Made by a program: the position numbers and the translations under genes. A stretch of 31,000 nucleotides of DNA from Symbiodinium natans (taxonomy: Eukaryota > Sar > Dinophyceae > Suessiales > Symbiodiniaceae), in contig CAJNDS010002733.1 of assembly GCA_905221605.1 (NCBI GenBank), forward strand, positions 139,001 to 170,000. Reading direction: 5' to 3'. Below the pieces are notes generated by a model that was given only the letters and a program-made list of their open reading frames with translations, had not been told where the DNA came from and ran no database searches. Shown piece after piece: positions 20,929 through 28,600 of the stretch (position 1 is its first letter; each line of letters opens with the position of its first letter).

Positions 20929-23900
20929 GATGGTAGAGTACCTTGGGGACCAAATTAACCTTAAAAGGCTTTATGGTTCATATACCTCAATATTAGCTAG
21001 TTACTGTCCCAATTTTAGGGGCTTCATTTGCTCCGCAAGGTATGTGTGGATGGTCAGGTAGCTGCAGGTCGCCGCTTGCTACTGAGTGGGGAGGTCGTCA
21101 TGCTGCGCATTGACGGCGACGGCGCGTCTGGTTCATATCCTTCTGCTGCTGCAAGTGGCACGAAGCGGGGTGCTCCAAGAATGCAGCTTGTGTGCGACCC
21201 GGTGTGCAATCCCATGGACTGGGAGAGGGATTCACCTGAAGGAGGTTTGGCAAGTGCTTTGGCAGGCTTGGCCAAGTTTCGGTCGTACTACAAAGACTTG
21301 CTGGCAATGGGCTCAGAAGACTGGGAGCAATGCGAAAGGCTGTTTCAAAGTCCAGTACCTCTAAGCCTGCGCTTGAATAGATCTCCGCTGCACAACGACA
21401 CAGTCTCCGCATTGATCGCCAGGCTAGGCCACAGGGCAGAATTTGTGCCCTGGATGGAGCAGCATGGTGGCGCGCTGCATGTTGCACCTACCGCAAGCCA
21501 GGAAGAAGCCGCGGATGGCCTGGAGCTTGTGAACATGCTGGCCTCCGCGGGCGAAGTGGTAGTCCAAGATGGGCTGTCAATGCTGCCCCTTGGTAGCTAA
21601 ACCCTAAACCCTAAACCCTAAACCCTAAACCCTAAACCCTAAACCCTAAACCCTAAACCCTAAACCCTAAACCCTAAACCCTAAACCCTAAACCTTATTA
21701 TAAGACTCCAAGGCCCGCTGCGGCTCTCGACCCTCAGCCGGGCGAGGCGGTCTTGGACCTCTGCAGCGCGCCCGGCAGTAAGACCTGCCAACTGCTGCTT
21801 TGTCATAGTTGGATAACATTTCTACATGTTTAAGGGGTTTAGGGTTTAGGGTTGAGGGGCAACATTTTATATACTTGTAAGGGTACTTAAAATCGAATAG
21901 TTTTCCATGTTTTAAGGCTACTTAAACCTAGTAATTTTACATTTTGAAGGGTACTTAAACCTAATAAGGAATAGACATTTGCATGTTTAGTACCGTCCCA
22001 ACCAAAAACTAGGCTGGATGCCATCACACAAAAGCAAGCAAGCAGCAGCCTCCTGATTGCCAACGACCTCCGAGTGGAACGATCGGAGCGGACGTGGTCG
22101 CGAGCAAAGGCACAGCCTTGCACTCCGCTGGTGATTACGAATCTATATCCCCTTTTGGGAATTTTTTTTTCTGTTCATATAAGAACCCAAGAGGATATAT
22201 AAAAAAGCAATTATTTTTGATTAAGGTTCTATTAGGGGAGTATAGGAATGTGGATGGGACTTGCTTTCCCGACTTGCTTGGCGGCGCCTTTGATCGCATC
22301 CTTGTGGATGCTCCCTGCAGCTCGGACGGGACTGTTCGTAAGGAGCCCAAGCGATTGCAGCGCTGGAGTATGGGCTCTGGGTTGAGCCACCATGAGCTAC
22401 AGCTGCGTCTGCTGCGCAGGGGCCTGGCGTTGCTCAGACCTGGGGGCAGACTGGTCTATTCGACTTGCTCAATCAACCCCCTGGAATGCGAAGCCGTGGT
22501 ACAAGCGGCTTTGGTTGAGACTTCTCCCGATGTCCGCCTCATACCTGCAGAGGCAGTTCTGCCTGAGGGCTGCCCAAGGGGAATGCCTGGCTTGAGCACG
22601 TGGAGCGTCCCTGAGGCTGGGGGAGCCCTAACCCTGAACCCCAAAACCCTACAACCCCAAACCCTAAACCCCCTATACCCTATGGACCCAAACCCTAAAC
22701 CCTAAACCCCAAACCCTCAACCCCAAACCCTAAACCCTAAACCCTAAACCCCAAACCCGCTTCAGGGACTCGAGGATCTGGCCCCCTTCCCCCCTCAAAC
22801 CTGGCAAACCCTAGAAGGGTTTAGGGTTAGGGTGGGTTTAGGGTTTAGGGTTTTCTTCTTTTGGTTCAAGGTTCCCTTATTATGAAGTAACCAACCCCAA
22901 AACAGGGTACCCTTATCACAGTATGGTTGCTGGGCTAGAGACAAAGCACTGCCAGGAATCCAGCCAGGTGCTGAGCACCATGTTCCCTGTGTCAAAGCCG
23001 GAGTCTTCGGAATCTAGGTCGGCCCTTGGGATATTTTATATTGTCCCTTAGTTGGGTTTAATAGGATATCACATAAACCCTAAACCCTAAACCCTAAACC
23101 CTAAACCCTAAACCCTAAACCCTAAACCCTAAACCCTAAACCCTAAACCCTACACCCTAAACCCTAAACCCTAAACCCTAGGGTTTCAAAGGGGGCCATC
23201 CTAGGAATTGTCGCTGCACCACTGCGCCCGATTCCTGCCCATCCACGGCCCACACTTCGGCGGCTTCTTCCTGGCAGCCTTCACCCGCGACCTAGTAGTA
23301 GAGTAGGTCTCTACTAAACCCTAAACCCTAAACCCTAAACCCTAAACCCTAAACCCTAAACCTTTTTGGGGTAAATATAATCCCCCTTACAATCCCAAAG
23401 GTTCACCTTCAGGTCTCCCCAGCTTACTGGACAACTTAAGGCGAGGGAGGGGCCGAAGCGCACTCTGCCCAAGCACCCGGAGCTCATCTTCCAGGCACCT
23501 CGGCTCTTAGGTTTAGGGTTTAGGGTTTAGGGTTTAGGGTTTAGGGTTTAGGGTTTAGGGTTTGGGGTTCCAGGCGCGGCTTCGCAGCCACTTCTTGAAA
23601 GATTCGAGCTGGTCGACCCCGTGGGTTTCCGAGAGTTGGTGGAGTTCTTCGGCTTCTTGGTAGGTCAGTGGTACCCTTTTGGCTCTTTGGTTTAGGGTTT
23701 AGGGTTTAGGGTTTTAGGGCTGTCGGATCCCTGAGATAGTAACCAACCAAAAGAAAGGTACCGTTACTACACCATGGTTAACCCCTGCGCCGTTTTTTTC
23801 CTCAAAGTTTCGCTCCTACAGTCGCCAACAAAGAAAGAAGGGTACCCTTGTTGTAATATGCGTTACCCTAAACCCTAAACCCTAAACCCTAAACCCTAAA

Positions 23901-24499
23901 CCCTAAACCCTAAACCCTAAACCCTAAACCCCAAAGGCTTGCAGGGACCCGAGCTGGAGCAGTTGGTGTCATTTCCACAAGGCGTTGTCAGCTTGGTTGG
24001 TGCGCGACTTCACACGTTGAGCAAGCCTCCTGCGGGCCTGTCCGTCCTGCACGCCGGAACGCCACTGCTGCATAAGATGGCTGCGGTGGCACCGCACAAC
24101 TGGAAGATTTGCCCGGAAGGGGCCAACTGCTTGGCCACACTGGCCACAAAGCGGAAGGTGTACCCTGCGGAGGACGCCCTGCAGCTTCTCTTGCGTGAGC
24201 GTGTCGGGCCATGCAGTGACTCGGTTGTGCTTTGGGACAACTCTGAATTTCCCCTCTTCCCTTAGAAGGGAACCTACTCATCATCATTTTCAAAGGATTT
24301 AGAGCACAACTCAGGTGAGCTTGATGGACCAGTTCTGGTTCGAGTGCCTTTGGATAGCAACGGGCGTTCTGGCCAGCAGGTGTGGCTAAGTGGGGAGATT
24401 GTGGATGGCCAGCTGACTTTAGATTCGTCTGGAGATTTGCTGCGACGATGCCAGCTTGCAACGGGTCCACCCGCTGTCCTTGCCAAGCCTGAGGCCTAA
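20767..24499 (+). CDS. Gene B: NSUN2/Trm4-type RNA (cytosine-5) methyltransferase with N-terminal S4-like domain (gene-level entry)
   Basis: Joined exons give roughly 690 residues, close to known NSUN2/Trm4 proteins, which transfer methyl from S-adenosylmethionine to C5 of cytosine in tRNA and other RNAs. Visible motifs in order: a region ending GLSMLPL before motif I; LDLCSAPGSKTCQLL (motif I, SAM loop); LLIANDLRVERS (motif II); FDRILVDAPCSSDGTVRKEP (motif IV, PCS cysteine); LVYSTCSINPLECEAV (motif VI, the usual nucleophile Cys in TCS); PGLSTWSV; FLPIHGPHFGGFFLAAF; and a C-terminal domain with VLHAGTPLL and TKRKVYPAEDALQLLL. Upstream, an S4-like segment precedes the catalytic part. Both catalytic cysteines are present, so it should be active. 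Introns are telomeric arrays or short inverted-repeat elements. The e3-e4 boundary is unresolved. The family call is secure; NSUN2 rather than another NSUN subfamily rests on the C-terminal domain. Confidence 0.9.
20929..21039 (+). other. Gene B intron 1, 111 bp, GA-AG
   Basis: Boundaries CAA|GATGGT and CGCAAG|GTATG, so CAAG is repeated at both ends. It is AT-rich and lacks telomeric repeats. Splicing here joins AVACQ to VCVDGQVAAG, restoring the V-x-V-x-G segment of an S4 domain. Confidence 0.55.
21040..21592 (+). CDS. Gene B exon 2: end of S4-like domain and N-terminal part of the methyltransferase
   Basis: VCVDGQVAAGRRLLLSGEVV completes the S4-like domain (usual pattern V-x-V-N-G...GD-x-V; here D replaces N and E replaces D). 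A Ser/Gly/Ala linker follows. FRSYYKDLLAMGSEDWEQCE, then SLRLNRSPLHNDT, WMEQHGGALHV and GEVVVQDGLSMLPL match in order the pre-catalytic region of NSUN2/Trm4. It is the longest exon of the window. The frame stops at TAG 21598 in the following array; a GT donor at 21593 and GC at 21582 are both possible. Confidence 0.82.
21593..21712 (+). repeat. Gene B intron 2, made of a CCCTAAA array
   Basis: GTAGCTAAACCC leads into about 13 CCCTAAA units (21597-21692), then TTATTATAAGACTCCAAG and the next exon. Practically the whole intron is telomeric repeat. Exact splice positions are uncertain because simple GT-AG phases do not match. Confidence 0.7.
21713..21796 (+). CDS. Gene B exon 3: motif I
   Basis: PAAALDPQPGEAVLDLCSAP then GSKTCQLL. 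This is the SAM-binding motif I of NSUN enzymes (family form LDMCAAPGSKT). A GC donor at 21797 leaves phase 2, fitting CAG|C at 22049. Confidence 0.85.
21797..22048 (+). other. Gene B intron 3 with about 37-bp tandem repeats
   Basis: Three diverged tandem copies beginning AAGGGTACTTAAA or AAGGCTACTTAAA start near 21877, 21915 and 21948. A short TTTAGGG pair lies at 21836-21853. It is AT-richer than the exons. Confidence 0.6.
22049..22138 (+). CDS. Gene B exon 4: motif II region
   Basis: The frame reads LLIANDLRVERSERTWSRAK followed by AQPCTPLVIT. IAND matches the (V)AND motif after motif I, and the following R-rich helix and TPLVITN match (S)PCL.VTN of NSUN2. The region is shorter than in human NSUN2. 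Confidence 0.82.
22139..22245 (+). mobile_element. Gene B intron 4: inverted-repeat, GAAT-flanked introner-like element
   Basis: 107 bp. GAAT is present at 22139-22142 and 22246-22249. Just inside are inverted ends CTATATCCCC and GGGGAGTATAG. Removing one GAAT plus the element joins VIT to NVDGTCFPDL, restoring the conserved TN...FP sequence. The required splice is GA|...AG. Confidence 0.8.
22246..22615 (+). CDS. Gene B exon 5: motifs IV, V and VI
   Basis: FDRILVDAPCSSDGTVRKEP carries motif IV with the conserved Cys; LQRWSMGSGLSHHELQLRLL matches the W-x-x-x-x-x-L-x-x-x-Q-x-x-(I/L)-L helix; GGRLVYSTCSINPLECEAVV carries motif VI with the catalytic Cys. PGLSTWSV follows. A GC donor at 22616 leaves phase 0; GT at 22607 is an alternative. 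Confidence 0.92.
22616..22765 (+). repeat. Gene B intron 5: degenerate CCCTAAA array
   Basis: CCCTAAC, CCCCAAA, CCCTACA and CCCTAAA units fill the intron up to the acceptor GCTTCAG. The coding frame happens to stay open through it, so an ORF extends falsely to 22705. Confidence 0.75.
22766..22813 (+). CDS. Gene B exon 6
   Basis: GLEDLAPFPPQTWQTL in phase 0 after TTCAG. It occupies the variable segment between STW and TMFP of NSUN2. The donor is tentatively GA at 22814 (CTA|GAAGGG). Confidence 0.6.
22814..22955 (+). mobile_element. Gene B intron 6: TTTAGGG units plus right part of an F1 element
   Basis: TTTAGGG-type units (22817-22850) are followed by the F1 core GGTTCAAGGTTCCCTTATTA and its right side GGTTGCTGGGCTA. 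The left F1 terminus is missing, as if replaced by telomeric repeat. Several acceptors (22940, 22955, 22963) are possible. Confidence 0.6.
22956..23009 (+). CDS. Gene B exon 7
   Basis: ESSQVLSTMFPVSKPESS. The TMFP motif is characteristic of NSUN2/Trm4 (R-P-T-M-F-P). The upstream frame is open for about five more codons, so the start may be 22941. It ends at the GA donor GAATCT. Confidence 0.78.
23010..23204 (+). mobile_element. Gene B intron 7: F5 element, GAAT-flanked, with telomeric array inside
   Basis: GAAT occurs at 23010-23013 and 23205-23208. Inverted ends are CTAGGTCGGCCCTTGG and GGGGGCCATCCTAG. The left 60 bp match other F5 copies; the middle is a CCCTAAA array (23068-23182). Removing it joins PESS to ELSLHHC in frame with GA-AG boundaries. 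Confidence 0.8.
23205..23294 (+). CDS. Gene B exon 8
   Basis: ELSLHHCARFLPIHGPHFGG then FFLAAFTRDL. This is the LERC-x-R-(I/L)-x-P-H-x-x-x-x-G-G-F-F block that closes the methyltransferase domain of NSUN2. It ends at GT (CTA|GTAGTAG). Confidence 0.9.
23295..23440 (+). mobile_element. Gene B intron 8: F6 element with telomeric array inserted
   Basis: The left terminus CTAGTAGTAGAG and right terminus GGACAACTTAAG correspond to the F6 copy at 4322-4429. CCCTAAA units (23318-23363) replace or interrupt the middle. Canonical GT-AG boundaries in the termini keep phase 0. Confidence 0.8.
23441..23510 (+). CDS. Gene B exon 9
   Basis: AREGPKRTLPKHPELIFQAP then RLL. It links the catalytic and C-terminal domains. 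It ends in phase 1 at TTAG|GTTTAGGG, where the donor is the telomeric repeat itself. Confidence 0.78.
23511..23573 (+). repeat. Gene B intron 9: 63-bp intron made of telomeric repeat
   Basis: GTTTAGG is repeated about seven times, then TTTGGGGTTCCAG. GT is supplied by the first heptamer and AG by a slightly diverged last unit. The flanking coding frames join in phase 1 (Leu-Leu-Gly-Ala). Confidence 0.82.
23574..23659 (+). CDS. Gene B exon 10
   Basis: GAASQPLLERFELVDPVGFR then ELVEFFGFL. The EFFGF phrase matches the (D/E)FYG(L/I) motif opening the C-terminal domain of NSUN2. The donor TTCTTG|GTAGGT lies in an F1 left terminus. Confidence 0.82.
23656..23944 (+). mobile_element. Gene B intron 10: F1 element with telomeric insertion, second F1-like fragment and CCCTAAA array
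   Basis: The left F1 terminus CTTGGTAGGTCAGTGGTACCC-type sequence starts at 23656. TTTAGGG units (23690-23718) interrupt it, then GTAACCAACC and GGTACCGTTACTACACCATGG continue the element to about 23780. A second F1-like core (23795-23865) and a CCCTAAA array (23866-23934) precede GCTTGCAG. Confidence 0.7.
23945..24215 (+). CDS. Gene B exon 11: C-terminal domain
   Basis: GPELEQLVSFPQGVVSLVGA, then LSVLHAGTPLLHKM, NWKICPEGANCLATLATKRK and VYPAEDALQLLL. This follows NSUN2: V-x-N-x-G-x-K at the strand, (R)L-x-x-E-G, TKR and the LL helix. A GT donor at 24216 leaves phase 1. Confidence 0.85.
24216..24314 (+). other. Gene B intron 11, 99 bp, GT-AG with inverted ends
   Basis: The ends TCGGTTGTGCTTTGGG and AGAGCACAACTCAG contain the inverted pair GTTGTGCT/AGAGCACAAC. 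The in-frame TAG at 24263-24265 lies inside. Splicing joins GPCS to ELDGPVLVRV. The frame is continuous with the next exon apart from the TAG. Confidence 0.62.
24315..24499 (+). CDS. Gene B exon 12 (last exon with stop)
   Basis: ELDGPVLVRVPLDSNGRSGQ, QVWLSGEIVDGQLTLDSSGD and LLRRCQLATGPP, ending AKPEA and TAA at 24497-24499. It matches the final beta-rich segment of NSUN2-type proteins (G-x-V-V-x-x, a W-x-G turn, then D-(C/L)-x-x-L). The stop codon overlaps the beginning of a CCCTAAA array (GCC TAA ACC). Confidence 0.82.
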
Positions 24500-25215
24500 A
24501 CCCTAAACCCTAAACCCTAAACCCTGAACCCTAAACCCTAAACCCTAAACCCTAAACCCTAAACCCTAAACCCTAAACCCTAAACTCTCTAAAGCCTATG
24601 GCAGGATGCTGAGAAGGGAGCCCCAGTTTTGGCAGCCCACCGTCCCAGGATTCCTGCAAAGCTTTTGTTAGAAAAGAGAACGTTGTGGGGTAACCTCGCC
24701 TGGCTTGTCCCAGTGTGAGCGATCTCCTCACCCCTCCCCCCTGGAAAGCCATGAATTAAACCCTAGACTCCTAAACCCTAAACCCTAAACCCTAAACCCT
24801 AAACCCTAAACCCTAAACCCTAAACCCTAAACCCTAAACCCTAAACCCTAAACCCTAAACCCTAAATCCGAACGGGTCCCCGAGCCCAGAGGATCCTTCA
24901 GTTGAGCCTTGTGATTGGGCGTTTTAAGGTTCCAGGCTCTGAGTCCTGGTTGGAAAAGGGTTCGAGGGTGCTGCGTAGGGTTCAGGGTTTAGGGTTTAGG
25001 GTTAGGGTTTAGGGTGTAGGGCTTAGGGCTTAGGGCTGAGGGTTTAGGATTTTTTTATAGGGTTTAGGGTTTCAGATTTAGGGCTTTATGGTTCAGGGTT
25101 TGAAAGTGTTCCCCCTCCCATGCCCCCCCTGCCCCCCTGCCTCCCCCCTGCCCCCGCCAACCGTGAACCCTAAACCCAAAAACCCTAAACCCGAAACCGT
25201 GAACCGAGAGAGAGC

Positions 25216-25246
<31 letters not shown>

Positions 25247-25585
25247 CGAGAGAGAGAGAGAGAGAGCGAGAGAGCGAAGCCCCAAAACCCAAAACCCAAA
25301 ACCCCTAAACCGCTAGCCCCCTAAACCCCTTAACCCCTAAATCCCTAAGCCCATCAACCCCCAAACCCCTCGCTTCCCAAGCCTGCTGGACCCGCAAACA
25401 CCCCAAACCCTAGAAGCCCGAGCAGGGGTTCAGGGTTCATGGCACCAAACCCTAAACCCCGAACCCCAAACCCCGATCCCTAAACCCTAAACCCCAAATC
25501 CCAAACCCCGAAACCCTAAACCCCAAACCCGAAACCTAAACCCTAAACCCCAAACCCCAAACCCGAAACCTAGACCCTGCGCCAG
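24494..25585. other. Downstream of gene B: CCCTAAA arrays, unique DNA and GA microsatellite
   Basis: CCCTAAA arrays lie at 24494-24588 and 24768-24866. The unique sequence at 24590-24765 probably holds 3' flanking DNA of gene B. TTTAGGG lies at 24975-25075, the GA microsatellite at 25205-25277, and degenerate CCCTAAA/CCCCAAA at 25300-25570. No gene is recognised. Confidence 0.65.
25205..25277. repeat. GA microsatellite with GAGC interruptions
   Basis: About 70 bp of GAGAGAGC/GAGAGA. It generates Arg-Glu and Leu-Ser low-complexity ORFs on the two strands, which are artefacts. Confidence 0.9.
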
Positions 25586-25643
25586 GAGGATCTGGATAGC
25601 CAGGGCAACGCTGAGCGCACGCTGGAGGCACAGGGACTGGGAA
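25586..25643 (+). CDS. Gene C exon (tentative)
   Basis: After TGCGCCAG the frame reads EDLDSQGNAERTLEAQGLG. A GT donor at 25644 leaves phase 1. The helix is weaker than in gene A exons. Confidence 0.5.
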
Positions 25644-28600
25644 GTTGGAATAGACCTCGATTCATAAGGGAATTGGGGTGTATAGGTTGAGGTCAGTTTA
25701 GGTTTTAGGGTTTAGGGTGTAGGGTTTAGGGTTTAGGGTTGCTGGGCAGGAAATGGCTGAAGTCACCCACGGTTGGTGGATTCTTCTGATTAGGTTCGGC
25801 TCGCGGCTAGAGATTCACGACGCGATTTCGCCATCGCGAAGGGGGTTTGATAAAACTTTCATGATCTGTGGAATTCCCAAATATTAACATGCCCCTTTAA
25901 TGTGCCCCAACATACAGTAATCCTTCTCATAGGGCCTTCAAAAAGGTTTAGGGTTTAGGGGTTAGGGTGGCCCGAAAATGGAGAACCGGAAAGCGTGCAA
26001 GCCTCTAGAGACTTTCACCCTCAACCCCCATCAAGATTCGGCCCTTGCCTGATGAAACCCAAACCCTAAACCCTAAAGCCGAAACCCTAAACCCAAGTGA
26101 CAGACCTTATCCGCTGACTCGTGGCGCTTGAGCGTGCGGTTTGTTGAGGCTGGGCAGATGAGCCAGACGGGCATGACCGACCAGGCCTGCGCCCTACACT
26201 TGAAACCAGGTTTAGGGTTTAGGGTTTAGGGTTTAGGGTTTAGGGTTTAGGGTTTAGGGGTTCAAGCTTGGGACATGCCAAGCGGCTTCGGGTTTGATGG
26301 TGGACGAGGGTGAGCCATAAGTGTTCTCAGGGGGCTTGATTGCCCTTAAACCTCTGAACCCTCAACTAAATCAGTGTTAGGGATCCTTTTTACTTTTTGG
26401 GTTATGGGCTTTCTTATATATAGACAAAAAGGATCCTTTTTTCTTCCTAGGGGAACAGGGATTAAGTCAATTCTGAGGGATAAAAGGAGGGACCCCTATA
26501 AGGGACCCTTAATCTTACTCCCCTAGACACTCCTAGATAGTCCCTAGGCATGCCTCAATGTAGTGCCTGTCTTCCTAAGTAGCCGCTACGTTATCCCCTA
26601 AACCCGAAACCCTAAACCCTAAGCCTAAACCCTAAACCCTAAACCCTAAGGTCCCTTACAAGGGTTCCTCCTTCAGTCAATCGACAGCTCCTTAAACTCT
26701 GAACTGGCCCTACGCCTTGGTAGCCCAGTGGTACTTTTTGTTTCCCTTCTTGTGGTTCAAGGTTCCACTAATAGGGGGGTTTAGGGTTTAGGGTGTAGGG
26801 TTTCGGTGTAGGGTTTAGGGTTTGGGGCGTAGGGTTTAGGGGTAAAGGGCACCCTTGTCGTAACATGGTTGCTGTTCTACCAAGAAGCCCTAAGCCTCAA
26901 CCCTCTGAAATCCTCGAGCCCGAAAGCATAGAAGGGATTTTCTGTGGGCGGCTGCTGCGTGGTCAGCATCTAGCCAGGCCTGTGGGCGTTGAGGTACGCA
27001 CTGTCACAGGGCATTGCGCCCATCAGCTTGGGGGTGGTAGGACTTCTCACAATAATTTGCACTCAGCCCCAAACCCTAAGCCCGGAAACCTTGGCTAGAC
27101 GGGTGGCAAAAAAGCCTAAACCCGAAACCCTAAAACCGGAAGCCCTAACCCCAAAACTCTGAACCCGAAACCCGAAACCCTAAAGCCCCTAAACCCTAAG
27201 CCCTAAACCCCGACCAGGCCCACCGGAAGACCCTGGAGGCTGACGAGAGGCGCAAGCGCCAGGCCGAGAGGGACGAGAAGCCGCTTGGCCTTGTGCAATT
27301 TTCGGAGTTTAGGGTTTAGGGTTGAGGGTTTAGGGTTGAGGGGGATGCCCACCCCTTAAGCAGGCATGGCAGTGCATGTCCTGGTATGCAGACCTGGCTC
27401 GCCCCCAAGTCCACACAGTTGCAAAAGGGGTTTCTGGTTTAGGGTTTAGGGGTGTAGGGGTCTACCCTAAACCCTAAACCCTAAACCCTAAACCCTGAGT
27501 CTTGAGGGTTCATGGTTTAGGATTCAGGGTTTAGGGGTTAGGGCTTTACGGTTTCAGGTTTAGGACTTAGAGGGGGTTTAGGGTGTAAGATTTAGGGTGC
27601 AGTCAAACATTGGGGTCCGCTTTTTGTGGGATTATGCAGCGGAGACTTATGTGTAGGGCACGTTCCCAAAGATATAGAAAAAGAGAACCAAACTGGCCAT
27701 GTAGGGTGCAGGGTTCAGAGTCTTAGAGCGCCCGAAATTGTGGGGACAAGTAAAAGGGTTTTTTTCTGCTGATGTTGGTGCGGGGGTTGAGTTGTGTGAG
27801 TAGTTCTCTACGCCAGTGTTGGGGTCCCGTGTTATAGGGTGCCGCCTTAAGATGGGTACCTCAAATGGGACCCTAAACCCTAAACCCTAAACCCTAAACC
27901 CCAAACCCCAAACCCTAAACCCTAAACCCTAAACCCAAACCCTAAACCCTAAAGGAAACTACCCATGTGTAGCAGGATTTCGAGGGCGATGACTTACAAC
28001 GAAGGGGCTTAGCTTGGGGGCTCCACGCTCCGAACCTTGGGCCCCAAACCCAGGAGTTTAGGGTTTAGGGTTTAGGGTTTAGGGTTTAGGGTTTAGGGTT
28101 TAGGGTTTAGGGTTTAGGGTTTAGGGTTTAGGGTTTAGGGTTTAGGGCTTACGTAGGCTCAGCAACCTTGATGCAAAAAAGCGCTTGGGGTTGTTCTTGT
28201 GCCACGCGCACCCGTGGTGAGACCAAGGTTGAAGCGAGAAGATGAGAAGAAAGGCAGGGTTTAGGGTTTAGGATTCAGGGTTTAGGGTCAGGTTTGGGGT
28301 TACACTGTCGGGGTTGTTTGTGGTTGTACTGGGTTTCATGGGTTTCATGGCTTTACCGTGTCTATACTCTGAGAGTCAAGTCTCGGCACGTGTTGGTGTT
28401 TTCGGGCCTTGTGGGGTTCGTGGGGTGTCATAAGTTTCTTGGTAGCCCAGTGGTACCCTTTACCCTTTTTTTGGGTTCTGCATTCCCTTATAAAATAACC
28501 AACCAAAGAAAGGGTGCCCTTAGTATATGGTTACTGGGCTGCCAAGTTTCGTTCGGGGATTTACAGCTCCTACAGGCTTTTTGGGGTGTCTGGTACCGCA

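Noticed and set aside
20786-21061. 91-codon ORF overlapping gene B exon 1 in another frame
   Set aside because: The alternative frame 20767-20928 joins to exon 2 to give an S4-like pattern; the 91-codon frame leads into the intron and stops.
22094-22705. 203-codon ORF read as one uninterrupted exon
   Set aside because: Its first 50 codons translate a 107-bp inverted-repeat intron, and its end is telomeric repeat. The NSUN motifs before 22139 are in another frame.
24263-24265. Premature stop or recoded TAG in gene B
   Set aside because: A phase-compatible GT-AG intron (24216-24314) with inverted ends removes it, so neither a pseudogene nor stop reassignment is needed. It remains open until cDNA is seen.
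25064-25324. Leu/Ser and Arg/Glu ORFs
   Set aside because: Translation of the GA microsatellite.
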